Shown: positions 27,422 to 35,334, counted from the first letter of the stretch. The stretch: 40,596 bases of DNA from Candidatus Propionivibrio aalborgensis (GCF_900089945.1 NZ_FLQY01000347.1:1-40596); one strand, 5' to 3'. Translations and numbers: made by a program. Notes: generated by a model from the letters alone, not told the origin.

Positions 27422-29724
27422 CAGCAGAAGGAAATGATACGCACGATGTGCATGCTCATCATCCGCACCCAGACTTCGCACCACCGGCGGCTAAGTCGGA
27501 AGCGAACAGCCCTCATTACACCTGCCCGATGCATCCGGAGGTCGTCACTGACTCGCCGGGCAGTTGCCCGAAGTGCGGCATGGCGCTGATTCCGATGCCC
27601 GGGCTCGCAGCGCGCGCCGCTGAATATACCTGCCCCATGCATCCGGAGATTCGCAGACCGCAGCCCGGCAGTTGCCCCAAATGCGGGATGGCGCTGGTAC
27701 CGATCGCAGGTGCGGGAGAAGCGGACAACTCAGAATTGCGAGACCTAACGCACCGCTTATGGTTCGGTGTCGCGCTATCCGTTCCGCTCGTCGTTCTCGC
27801 CATGTCGCCGATGATTGGCATCCACGAACTGTTCGGCCTCAAGCCCCAGACACGCGGCTGGATCGAGTTCGCGCTAGGAACTCCGGTCGTGCTTTGGGTC
27901 GGCTGGCCGATCCTGAGCAAATTCTGGCTTTCTCTTATTCATCGCTCGCTCAACATGTACACGCTGATCGGGATCGGGGTAGGGCTGGCCTATGTGTTCA
28001 GCCTCGCCGCCGTGTTTTTCCCAAGTCTGTTTCCACCAGAATTCCGCGTGCACGACGGTGCGGTCGGCACCTATTTCGAGGCCGCAGCCGTAATCGTGAC
28101 GCTGGTGATCCTCGGTGACGTTTTGCAATTACGGGCCATGGGGCAGACCAGCCAGGCGATTCAGAAATTGCTGACGCTCGCGCCCAATCTGGCCTGGCGT
28201 TTGCGCGACGACGGTACCGAGGAACAGGTCGCATTGGAGACAGTCATGGTTGGCAATCGGCTACGCGTGAAACCGGGAGAGAAAGTGCCGGTGGACGGAA
28301 CGGTGCTTGAGGGAACCAGCCGTATCGACGAATCCATGATCACCGGCGAACCGGTGCCGGTGGCCAAGGCGGCCAACGACAAGGTGACCGGTGCCACCGT
28401 AAACGGCAATGGGGCATTGCTCATCCGCGCCGAGCGTGTGGGGGCAGACACGCTGCTGGCACGCATCGTTCATATGGTGGGCGAAGCACAACGCACGCGG
28501 GCGCCGATCCAGCGACTGGCGGATACCATTGCCGCCTACTTCGTTCAGATTGTCGTAACCATTGCTATCGTGACGGCGGGGGTATGGTGGTTCATTGGTC
28601 CGGACCCAAAATTCGCGTACGCGTTTGCGAACGCTATTGCCGTGCTGATCATCGCCTGTCCCTGTGCGGTCGGTCTCGCGACGCCGATATCAATGACGGT
28701 GGCCATGGGGCAAGGGGCCAGCGCTGGCATCCTCTTCCGCAATGCCGAGGCCATCGAACGAATGCGCGACATTGACACGCTGGTGGTGGACAAAACCGGA
28801 ACACTCACTCTCGGCCACCCCGCGCTGACCGATTTTGCGACCGAGGGCATTCCGGAAAATGACGCACTCGCCTTGGTGGCTGGAGTGGAGCAGCTTTCCG
28901 AGCACCCGATTGGTTTGGCGATTGTCGAGGGGGCCAAGGCACGTAGCCTGACACCCGCTACGGCCACAGCATTCGAAGCAATCAATGGGCTCGGTGCGCT
29001 CGCCAACGTCGATGGCAAGCGTGTACTGGTCGGGAGCCGTGGCTTTCTTGAGCAGAACAAGGTTGATCCTGTTCACTGGGAAGAACGCGCGGAAGCCTGG
29101 CGTGCGGATGCCAAGACGGTGGTGTTTTTCGCCATTGACGGTGTAGCGGCAGGCATCGCCGGCGTGGCCGATCCAATCAAGGACAGTACGGCGGAAGCTA
29201 TTACCGCGCTCAAGAATTCGGGAATTCGCGTCGTGATGCTCACGGGCGATTCGCGCAGCACGGCGGATGCTGTGGCCCGGCAACTCAAGATCGATGAAAC
29301 GCTTGCCGAAGTGCTCCCTGAAGACAAGGCGGGGCATGTGAAGCGTTTGCAGGCTGAAGGCCGCAAGGTCGCCATGGCCGGTGACGGCATCAACGATGCA
29401 CCGGCACTGGCGCAGGCCGACGTCGGGATCGCCATGGGCACCGGTACCGATGTAGCCATGGAAAGCGCTGGCGTGACGCTGGTGAAAGGCGATCTGCGCG
29501 GCATTGCGCGTGCGGTCATTCTGTCGCGCGCCACAATGCGTAATATCCGCCAGAACCTCACTTTCGCCTTCGGCTACAACGCCCTCGGTATCCCCGTGGC
29601 CGCTGGTGTGCTGTACCCGGCTTTTGGCTTGCTGCTATCGCCGATGTTTGCCGGAGCGGCGATGGCACTGAGTTCGGTGTCCGTCGTCACCAACGCATTG
29701 CGGCTCAATCGCATCAAGCTATGA
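27418..29724 (+). CDS. copA: Cu(I)-exporting P1B-1-type ATPase with two N-terminal CPMHPE...CPKCGM metal-binding domains
   Basis: The enzyme is 768 residues long from the ATG at 27418, which overlaps the previous stop; the frame is open further up but that part lies over the preceding gene. Two copies of a heavy-metal-binding domain (about 36-56 and 72-92, each CPMHPE then CPKCGMAL) replace the usual GMxCxxC domain. Catalytic features are TGE at 309-311, the transport motif CPC at 414-416, DKTGT with phosphorylated Asp458, SEHP with His496, and GDGIND at 655-660. Tyr720-Asn721 and Met749-Ser752-Ser753 are the TM7/TM8 ligands typical of Cu(I) pumps. It exports cytoplasmic Cu(I) to the periplasm, where CusCBA and the small binding proteins act. 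Confidence 0.95.
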   Translation: MTAEGNDTHDVHAHHPHPDFAPPAAKSEANSPHYTCPMHPEVVTDSPGSCPKCGMALIPMPGLAARAAEYTCPMHPEIRRPQPGSCPKCGMALVPIAGAGEADNSELRDLTHRLWFGVALSVPLVVLAMSPMIGIHELFGLKPQTRGWIEFALGTPVVLWVGWPILSKFWLSLIHRSLNMYTLIGIGVGLAYVFSLAAVFFPSLFPPEFRVHDGAVGTYFEAAAVIVTLVILGDVLQLRAMGQTSQAIQKLLTLAPNLAWRLRDDGTEEQVALETVMVGNRLRVKPGEKVPVDGTVLEGTSRIDESMITGEPVPVAKAANDKVTGATVNGNGALLIRAERVGADTLLARIVHMVGEAQRTRAPIQRLADTIAAYFVQIVVTIAIVTAGVWWFIGPDPKFAYAFANAIAVLIIACPCAVGLATPISMTVAMGQGASAGILFRNAEAIERMRDIDTLVVDKTGTLTLGHPALTDFATEGIPENDALALVAGVEQLSEHPIGLAIVEGAKARSLTPATATAFEAINGLGALANVDGKRVLVGSRGFLEQNKVDPVHWEERAEAWRADAKTVVFFAIDGVAAGIAGVADPIKDSTAEAITALKNSGIRVVMLTGDSRSTADAVARQLKIDETLAEVLPEDKAGHVKRLQAEGRKVAMAGDGINDAPALAQADVGIAMGTGTDVAMESAGVTLVKGDLRGIARAVILSRATMRNIRQNLTFAFGYNALGIPVAAGVLYPAFGLLLSPMFAGAAMALSSVSVVTNALRLNRIKL

Positions 29725-30042
29725 AATGGTCGATACCCCGATATTAAAAGTATCTGAAACGCCATTACCCGCATCGACTTCTTTAAAACTGACACATGCG
29801 AGGTGGCTTTATTTTCTCTTCAATACTACACCTACGTGACTGTGCGGCTCCGATAACTCAAACGCTGCCCATAACTTGCGCAGATTCTGGTCTGAGTCGA
29901 TTTCGATTGAGTTGCATGTGTTTAATCGCAGCAAGGCTTGCTTCTGTCCTGTCATTTTCGTGACCGTATTGTAATCCGGTGGACATGCTCCAGTCAGCAT
30001 CTCGGTCGCAAACTGGAGGTGTTAAAACAACAGGAGTAAATC
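29725..30042. other. Intergenic region before the lipoprotein gene
   Basis: No gene is supported. A 63-codon minus-strand frame (29809-30000) has no motif or clear ribosome-binding site. The region includes the regulator box at 29960-29975. I see no strong terminator after the ATPase gene. Confidence 0.5.
29960..29975 (+). promoter_or_regulatory. Regulator box upstream of the lipoprotein gene
   Basis: GTGACCGTATTGTAAT matches the consensus NTNAC-N6-GTAAT and is followed after 7 bases by ACATGCTC and CAGTCA, similar in phase to the other promoters. A -10 is not clear. The gene starts 67 bases downstream. Confidence 0.6.
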
Positions 30043-30390
30043 ATGCGCACCAAGTTCCTCTTAATTCTTTCCAGCCTTGCCTTTATCACACTCTCGGCTT
30101 GCACATCCGCGCCATCGGTCGACGATATTCCAGCAAGCATCGCCACTGCCACAACGTCAGCAGACCACCAGCGAATTGCCGATTATTTTTCTCGGAAAGC
30201 GGCCAGCTATGACGCAGAAGCTGCAATGCATAAAAAAATGGCTCTCTCCTATGGGAGTCGTCCAAAGGGCGATTCGGCAGCAATGACGGCGCATTGCCAT
30301 GCATTGGAGACACAATTCAGCAATGCTGCCAAGGAGGCGCGCGCGTTGGAACAAGCCCATCGCCAGTTGGCCAGCGGCACAGGTAAATAG
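30043..30390 (+). CDS. Small alpha-helical lipoprotein
   Basis: The 115-residue protein has a lipoprotein signal with lipobox LSAC (Cys20) and a mature part that looks almost entirely alpha-helical: ADHQRIADYFSRKAASYDAE, then a short linker and AKEARALEQAHRQLASG. A His-Cys-His triplet (AHCHALE, near residues 86-88) could bind metal. I know of similar small lipoproteins without assigned function near copper genes. CAGGAG lies 7 bases before the ATG. It follows a regulator box and is probably induced with the rest of the island. Confidence 0.8.
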   Translation: MRTKFLLILSSLAFITLSACTSAPSVDDIPASIATATTSADHQRIADYFSRKAASYDAEAAMHKKMALSYGSRPKGDSAAMTAHCHALETQFSNAAKEARALEQAHRQLASGTGK

Positions 30391-30697
30391 GCAAATGAAG
30401 TAATGTCAAACTGTCGCTTGTCTGAAAATTGATGTTGCGTATACGTTTGACCACTGCAATTGCCTGACAACAATAGAAGGATTGAGTTGTTATCGGCATT
30501 TGAACGGATAGACGGCACAAGATTCGGCGAATGATCACTCCCCTTTCGGATCCAGTCGTCGCACTGCCAAACCAAATCTGTCTGAAATGTCATCCTAGAG
30601 TCATGCTGTCGACAGCAACCAAAGTTCAGACTGTGTATTGTCCAAGGTATTCGGACACGCAAGATTCCCTCGCTTTCAACCATTTGGAGAAATTAAC
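30391..30697. other. Intergenic region with regulator box and palindrome
   Basis: No gene is seen between the lipoprotein and the small exported protein. It contains the promoter at 30578-30637, including the perfect 14-bp palindrome TGCTGTCGACAGCA (30604-30617). Confidence 0.55.
30578..30637 (+). promoter_or_regulatory. Promoter of the small His-containing protein with regulator box
   Basis: The box CTGTCTGAAATGTCAT (30578-30593) is followed after 7 bases by TCATGCTG, TCGACA (30609-30614), a 17-base spacer and TGTGTA (30632-30637). Order and spacing equal those at 25813-25872. Confidence 0.65.
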
Positions 30698-30967
30698 ATG
30701 AAACTGAAATCCATCCTCTCAACGAGCCTGTTTACCGCAATGGCCGTTCTTTCCATTAGTGCTCAAGCCGCGTCGGATACGGACAAAGCCGCAGAAGTCA
30801 AAGCACCTACGGAAAACGTAAAAACTGTCACGCCGGCCTCTCAGAAGAGGCATTCTCATGTCCAAGAAAAAACCGGGGTGCCGCAGTCAATGCCAGAAAC
30901 TTCTCCGGACAAGTCAAGCGTTGCCATGGATATGAGCAAACACTATCACCCCCGGGACGGCAAGTAG
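30698..30967 (+). CDS. Small exported His/Met-containing protein
   Basis: The 89-residue protein has a signal peptide cleaved near AQAA and a short, polar, probably unstructured mature region with HSHVQ, VAMDMSKHYHPRDGK and several Pro and Lys. The frame opens 20 codons earlier, but the Met at 30698 begins the signal peptide and TTTGGAG lies upstream. No family is recognised. The His and Met residues and its place in a copper island fit a periplasmic copper-binding peptide, which is inference. It is preceded by a box-containing promoter. Confidence 0.72.
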   Translation: MKLKSILSTSLFTAMAVLSISAQAASDTDKAAEVKAPTENVKTVTPASQKRHSHVQEKTGVPQSMPETSPDKSSVAMDMSKHYHPRDGK

Positions 30968-31012
30968 CCTTGAGATTCACGAGCTACTGGCAGGGGGCTT
31001 GATGTTTCCACA

Positions 31013-31249
31013 ATGGACAGCCGAAAACATGATGAACACGGTAACCGCTGCTCTTGTCGCCTGCTTGCTGAGGCCGTCGGCTGCAACCCGAAGACCATTC
31101 GCTTTGCTTATTGCCAGGCGGTGTTGTGGAAGCATTGGGTCGTTGAATGCAACCACGGTGGTCACGATTTGCCTGCAAAACCGGATAGCCGTGGCAAGTG
31201 GCACGATATCCAGCCAACGATCAGAGCCATCCTGATCAAAAACAAGTGA
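31013..31249 (+). CDS. Possible small Cys/His-containing protein
   Basis: A 78-codon frame ends 10 bases before the FlgB-like gene copy 1. Codon choice looks natural for this genome, and the product contains GNRCSCRLLAEAVGCNP and VVECNHGGHDLP, with four Cys in the first half and one more near the HGGH. I recognise no family, signal peptide or membrane segment. No good ribosome-binding site lies before the ATG, and the frame is open 13 codons further upstream without another standard start. It could be a real first gene of the truncated FlgB-like/HD-GYP unit or the 3' part of something older. Confidence 0.4.
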   Translation: MDSRKHDEHGNRCSCRLLAEAVGCNPKTIRFAYCQAVLWKHWVVECNHGGHDLPAKPDSRGKWHDIQPTIRAILIKNK

Positions 31250-31259
31250 GTGGGTCGCC

Positions 31260-31643
31260 ATGCAACCGGTCACGCCAAAGCAGAGTTTGCCTCTTCGGCA
31301 AGCAACCGGCGGCGAACACGGCGGGCATAATGCGGCGCCAATTGCGCCGACGACAGGTGGTTCCTTTGCAAACACACTGGCCCAGACGATTACCCAAGCA
31401 ATTCCTCAGAACGGCAGTACGGCGCACGGCGATCACGGAGGTGCGTCGTCGCAAACTGGCCTCGGGAATTCCGGCACCGGATCGACACAATACTCGGGGA
31501 CTTACGGTGCTACGGTCGGTGGACATCCAGGCCATAATTCACTAAAGAGCGTCGGGCATTTTGAGAAGCACGCGCTTCAGGAAGCCGTACTTGGATTGCG
31601 CTCTTATCGCCAGCAACTGATCGCCTCCAATCTTTATAACTGA
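31260..31643 (+). pseudogene. Truncated FlgB-like gene, copy 1
   Basis: The 127 codons give a Gly/Ser/Thr- and His-rich N-terminal part like that of the intact copy at 32446 (GSFANTLAQTITQAI against GVSFSEALGQAVAQA), then ALQEAVLGLRSYRQQLIASN, the start of the FlgB-type rod domain. It stops at once with LYN. In the intact copy the matching segment continues for about 105 more residues and ends in ELYQSLK. The end LYN may come from that ELYQ, in which case an internal deletion joined the start of the domain to its last residues. The stop still overlaps the next ATG (TGATG). Confidence 0.8.
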
Positions 31644-32422
31644 TGCACAATTTTCCTGAAACGCCACTGGAATTGAGTCGCCTGCTTGCCCGCAGACTGG
31701 GAACTGCCGCAACTACCCTCGGCTTTGCAGCCGGTGGTATTTCGTACCAGAGCGATACCCGCCGCGCCGAGCTGGCGACGTTGGAGCGCGCCGTGGCTGG
31801 CGCACGACATTTCGAGACGCCCGCCATGCAGATGGCTGCCAGTATCAACGCACCAAAGGAACATGGTGCGCTCAAGCGTCTGCTGGATCGAACCCGTTTT
31901 GTTGGTATTCGCGTATTCAGCCCGGATAGAGTGCTGATCTACGAGACCTGGACGGATGTGCCTGCGGCTCTGATCAATACGGTTCGATCCCGACAGCATG
32001 CTTGGCCCGGACGGGGGCAAAGCCATCAGAACTGGATCGAGGTAACCGGCGTGCGGCTGATTCAAGTTGTTTTGCCGTTGTTCGGAACGGACGCAACACT
32101 TGTGGGTTATCTGGAAGGCATCAGCCGCCTTGACGAGCAGACCCTGCAAAAACAAGGGGAGCAAGTCCGCAATGGAGCGCTGACGGCGGTCGTGTCCGTC
32201 CTGCTCACGGCATTTCTTCTCTATCCGTTGCTGTTGGCCATGCTTCGGCGCTCGGCCGGACTGTCCCGCCGCTTGCTGGATTCCAACCTCTCCCTGATGC
32301 GCTCCATCGGCAACGCCATCGCCAAGCGGGATTCAGACACCGATGCCCACAATTGCCGAGTGACGATTTATGCCCTCGACCTGGCCGAGGCCATGGGATT
32401 GCCGAAACTGAACATTTCATGA
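31643..32422 (+). pseudogene. HD-GYP sensor gene copy 1, lacking the catalytic domain
   Basis: The 259 codons encode the two transmembrane helices, the periplasmic sensor domain with HFETPAMQ, and the linker AKRDSDTDAHNCRVTIYALD, then end in GLPKLNIS. Copies 2 and 3 continue here into the HD-GYP catalytic domain with HDVGKIGIP. Alignment with copy 3 (ATATTTCAGCATTGAT against ACATTTCATGATTGAG) suggests a one-base loss followed by loss of the rest. The product would keep the sensor and membrane part but cannot hydrolyse cyclic di-GMP. It could act as a decoy partner, but decay is the simpler reading. Confidence 0.85.
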
Positions 32423-32445
32423 TTGAGAACGAATGAGAGGGAGGA

Positions 32446-33123
32446 ATGGCAGGAGTCCCTGAACTCAGTGTTCCTCGAGCGGACGCGCCCTCATCAACTC
32501 ACAGTAACCATGGGGTGGCGCCGGCAGCGAATGCGCCCAATAGTGGAGTGAGTTTTTCTGAAGCGCTAGGACAAGCCGTAGCCCAAGCTAATGGACATGG
32601 TGCTCATGACGGTTCAGCGCCGAGTAGTGCGGGAGGCGCCCACGACGGTGGCCACGCTGGTGGCGCATTGAGTGCGTCGAGTAGCGAACCCCACCCGCAG
32701 CATTTCTCGATGGGTGGCGCGGCTCATAGAGGACCGACTCATTTTCAGGAAAAAGCCCTGGGATTGCGAGTCTACCGTCAGCAGTTGTTGGCCTCTAACA
32801 TCGCCAACGCCGACACACCGGGCTATAAAGCCGTCGACATTGATTTTGCCGAAGCGGCACAAATGGCCATGACCAACCAAGGTAAGCCACTCGCCTTGGC
32901 CACTTCGGCATCAGGGCATATTGCGGCAAGCGCTCAAGGCCAAACCCCGCCTTACCCTTTGAAATATCACATTCCTTACCAGGCGAGTGCAGATGGAAAT
33001 ACCGTCGAAATGGATCTCGAAAGGAAAAAAATGGTAGAAAATTCGTTGATGCATCAGTTTTCACTGGATCGAGTCAGCGGCCACTTCAAGATGTTGATGG
33101 AGCTTTACCAAAGTCTGAAATGA
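32446..33123 (+). CDS. FlgB-like flagellar rod-domain protein with His-rich N-terminal extension
   Basis: The 225-residue protein has two parts. Residues 1-100 are low-complexity, rich in Ala, Gly, Ser and Pro, with ten histidines (19, 22, 51, 54, 66, 70, 83, 86, 94, 99), several in GHGAHDG and GAHDGGH repeats. Residues about 100-225 match FlgB, the proximal rod protein of the flagellum: ALGLRVYRQQLLASNIANAD, TPGYKAVDIDF, then YHIPYQASADGNTVEMDLER and a C-terminal helix. Normal FlgB is about 130-140 residues and has no such extension. There is no signal peptide, as for rod proteins exported by the flagellar type III apparatus. No other flagellar gene is near. It overlaps the HD-GYP gene (ATGA); GAGG lies 5 bases before its start. 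Confidence 0.85.
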   Translation: MAGVPELSVPRADAPSSTHSNHGVAPAANAPNSGVSFSEALGQAVAQANGHGAHDGSAPSSAGGAHDGGHAGGALSASSSEPHPQHFSMGGAAHRGPTHFQEKALGLRVYRQQLLASNIANADTPGYKAVDIDFAEAAQMAMTNQGKPLALATSASGHIAASAQGQTPPYPLKYHIPYQASADGNTVEMDLERKKMVENSLMHQFSLDRVSGHFKMLMELYQSLK

Positions 33124-34418
33124 CGGAAATCCATATCCCCGAAACGCCGGGCCAACTACGCTGGTTGTTGTCGCGTAAGTTGAGCTTGTGGACTGTCGTA
33201 ATCGGCATCTCGGCGGGCACCCTTGCGTACTGGCTGGAATCCTGGAGGACAGAAGATCAGGCGATTCAACACGCCATCGCCAGTGTTCGACACTTCGAGA
33301 CGCCGGCCATGCAATTGACCATGAGTGCAACGTCAAACGAACACGCTTCTCTTGAGCAGTTACTCAATCGCGACCAGTTGATTGGAATTCGTGTGTTTAG
33401 TCGTGACAAGGAAATGCTATTTGAGCGCTGGGGCAGTATTCCCGAGGCGCTCATCACTGCGATAAGGAGGCAAACGCACCTCTGGCCGGGAGCCAATACT
33501 AGCCATAGTAACCGTGTCGAGGTGTCGGGAGAGCAGTTGATCCAGGTGGTTTTGCCGTTGCTCGCCAAAGATGGCAGCCTGGCGGGCTATGTGGAAGGGG
33601 TTAGCCGAGTCACACCAGAAGCACGACAAGGGCAACGTGAACAAGTCCGGAATACGTCAATAACCGCTGCAGCTTCGGTCTTGGCGGCCGCCGTATTGCT
33701 CTATCCCCTGATGCTGGCCATGTTACGTCGATCCCGCAGACTCGCACGGCGCCTGCTTGATGCCAACCTTTCCTTGATGCATTCGCTGGGTAACGCGATA
33801 GCAAAGCGCGATTCCGATACAGATGCACACAACTACCGGGTGACCTGTTATGCCGTCGCACTTGCCGAATCTCTGAATATCCCGGGCAAAACAATTTCTG
33901 ATCTGGTGGTAGGAGCCTTCTTGCATGATGTGGGCAAAATCGGCATTCCTGACCACATTCTTCTCAAGCCCGGGAAATTGACTGCAGAGGAATTTGCAAT
34001 CATGCAGACCCATACGCTGCTCGGGGTTGAAATTGTTGCCGACAACCCTTGGTTGACCGGGGCCACACAGACTATTCGCCATCACCACGAGCGCCATGAT
34101 GGAACGGGGTACCCGGATGGTTTGTCGGGTGGGGAAATTCCTCTCGTTGCACGCATCTTTGCACTTGTCGATGTGTTCGACGCGCTGACTTCTGTCCGTC
34201 CCTACAAGCCTGCACTCTCATTAGCCGAGACCATTGCCATTATGGAACGGGAAGCCGGTAGTCATTTTGACCCGGAAATATATGCTTATTTCATGCTGTT
34301 GGCGCCGGCCTTGTATGAAAAAAACCAGACTTGGGGCCACGAGGATTGGGGTTTGGAACTCAGCACCGTGCTTGCCCGTTACTTCAACATGGAAAACGCC
34401 CCAGTGACGGGGCGTTGA
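33120..34418 (+). CDS. Membrane-bound HD-GYP cyclic di-GMP phosphodiesterase with periplasmic sensor domain (intact copy)
   Basis: The 432-residue protein has a transmembrane helix at about 22-40, a periplasmic domain to about 180 with the motif HFETPAMQ (58-65), and a second helix at about 181-202. The HD-GYP domain follows: His237 in DAHNYR, the HD pair His269-Asp270 in HDVGKIGIPD, the HHHE motif at 321-324, DGTGYP ending at 332 (GYP 330-332) and DVFDAL at 351-356. All metal-binding and catalytic residues of active HD-GYP phosphodiesterases appear present, so it should lower cyclic di-GMP. It is translationally coupled to the FlgB-like gene. I infer that the periplasmic domain senses metal or envelope state. 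The last codons form a hairpin that also serves the convergent copK gene. Confidence 0.92.
   Translation: MTEIHIPETPGQLRWLLSRKLSLWTVVIGISAGTLAYWLESWRTEDQAIQHAIASVRHFETPAMQLTMSATSNEHASLEQLLNRDQLIGIRVFSRDKEMLFERWGSIPEALITAIRRQTHLWPGANTSHSNRVEVSGEQLIQVVLPLLAKDGSLAGYVEGVSRVTPEARQGQREQVRNTSITAAASVLAAAVLLYPLMLAMLRRSRRLARRLLDANLSLMHSLGNAIAKRDSDTDAHNYRVTCYAVALAESLNIPGKTISDLVVGAFLHDVGKIGIPDHILLKPGKLTAEEFAIMQTHTLLGVEIVADNPWLTGATQTIRHHHERHDGTGYPDGLSGGEIPLVARIFALVDVFDALTSVRPYKPALSLAETIAIMEREAGSHFDPEIYAYFMLLAPALYEKNQTWGHEDWGLELSTVLARYFNMENAPVTGR
34395..34416 (-). terminator. Intrinsic terminator of copK 1 inside the HD-GYP 3' end
   Basis: AACGCCCC-N6-GGGGCGTT is a perfect 8-bp GC-rich stem inside the last codons of the plus-strand HD-GYP gene. 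On the minus strand it is followed by TTTT and lies 31 bases after the copK stop, so it fits a Rho-independent terminator for copK. It may also slow transcription in the other direction. Confidence 0.7.
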
Positions 34419-34446
34419 TCAAAGCAGATCGCCGGGTTTGAATGGC

Positions 34447-34728
34447 TTAGCCGCCGCGATGGTCTTTGTGCAGGATATTGTCCAAACGCATGACTTCGTC
34501 ACCGTGCATCATGATTTTCTGACCATCCTTCGTTTCCATTACCGTATCTTTTTTCATGCGCACCGCACGACCGAGTTTGTCCTCCATCCCCATCTTGCCA
34601 TCCTTGAAGATGTAGACCGTCGAGCCATCCTTCAACTCGATCGATTTTTCGACCTGTGCAGCATCAACAGCATAAGCGGATACACCAACCGTGCTCAGTG
34701 CGGCAATCATCAACATTTTCTTAAGCAT
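34447..34728 (-). CDS. copK: CopK-family periplasmic copper-binding protein (copy 1)
   Basis: The 93-residue precursor has a signal peptide cleaved after AYA, giving a 73-residue mature protein. It matches CopK of Cupriavidus metallidurans in length and pattern: ELKDGSTVYIFKDGKMGMED, GRAVRMKKDTVMETKDGQKI and MMHGDEVMRLD. In mature numbering Met28, Met38, Met44 and Met54, the Cu(I) ligands described for CopK, are all present, as is His70, linked to Cu(II) binding. CopK binds Cu(I) and Cu(II) cooperatively in the periplasm. AAGGAG precedes the start. The upstream region is a 70-bp tandem repeat. Confidence 0.95.
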   Translation of the reverse strand: MLKKMLMIAALSTVGVSAYAVDAAQVEKSIELKDGSTVYIFKDGKMGMEDKLGRAVRMKKDTVMETKDGQKIMMHGDEVMRLDNILHKDHRGG

Positions 34729-34751
34729 TTCTATCTCCTTGAGAGTTGTGA

Positions 34752-34891
34752 ACTTGCATTTCAGATACTAAAGATTGGAACCTGACAGTTCCCCGACGCA
34801 GCGATGATATTTGCGTCACCGACTTGCATTTCAGATACTAACGACTGGATCCTGACAGTTCCCCGACGCAGAGATGATATTTGCGTCACCG
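34752..34891. repeat. 70-bp tandem duplication upstream of copK 1
   Basis: Two adjacent 70-base units (34752-34821 and 34822-34891) differ at only a few positions. Each contains CTTGCATTTCAGATAC, a weak match to the regulator box, and GACAGTTCCCCGACGCAG. They fill most of the space between czcE 1 and copK 1, so the duplication may change the number of regulatory sites before copK. Confidence 0.85.
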
Positions 34892-34907
34892 TTGCGTAAT
34901 TTTTCAC

Positions 34908-35312
34908 TCAGCCTCCGCTGTAAGACGGGTTCTCAGTGACATAAACTGTTACGCCATCCGCCCCAGGAATGACTTTGGAGAGGGGAAATGAGCTTGTGCC
35001 GAGCGTGTCGAACATCCAGGTGACGCTCTTGCCACCGACAATGATCCGAACGCTTTCAAGACGTGTGACATTCAAGTGCTTGGTGCCGCCGTCGATATTC
35101 ACCACCCGTGCAGCGGTGCCGGACGTCGCGTAACCATAAGGAGCGAGTTGGTTGGCCGTTGGTTGGATCTTGGATTCCTGAACCTGTCTAAACCATCGAA
35201 GCTGCTGCAGATCGGGGGAGGCGTCATAGGACAGGTTATCGGCCAGCACCGCGGTGGCGCCAGTAAGGCTCAGCGCTGCAACTAGTGCCAGTTGGGTAAA
35301 GTTGGTTTTCAT
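34908..35312 (-). CDS. czcE: CzcE-family periplasmic metal-binding protein (copy 1)
   Basis: The 134-residue precursor has a signal peptide cleaved near VLAD. The domain reads KHLNVTRLESVRIIVGGKSV, then TWMFDTLGTSSFPLSKVIPG and VTVYVTENPSYSGG, the pattern of CzcE, a periplasmic copper-binding protein of Cupriavidus that also occurs near czc and cop genes. The N-terminal linker (SPDLQQLRWFRQVQ) is shared with copy 2. It is transcribed from the box promoter at 35369-35428 and followed by copK 1, so the two may form an operon. Which residues bind metal in this version is not obvious; His is scarce (only His79 in the mature domain). Confidence 0.85.
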   Translation of the reverse strand: MKTNFTQLALVAALSLTGATAVLADNLSYDASPDLQQLRWFRQVQESKIQPTANQLAPYGYATSGTAARVVNIDGGTKHLNVTRLESVRIIVGGKSVTWMFDTLGTSSFPLSKVIPGADGVTVYVTENPSYSGG

Positions 35313-35334
35313 GGTTGTCTCCTTGTGAGGTTGG

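Noticed and set aside
29809..30000. 63-codon minus-strand frame
   Set aside because: It overlaps the regulator box region and has no recognisable features.
30977..31375. 132-codon minus-strand frame
   Set aside because: It is antisense to the better-supported plus-strand frames at 31013 and 31260.
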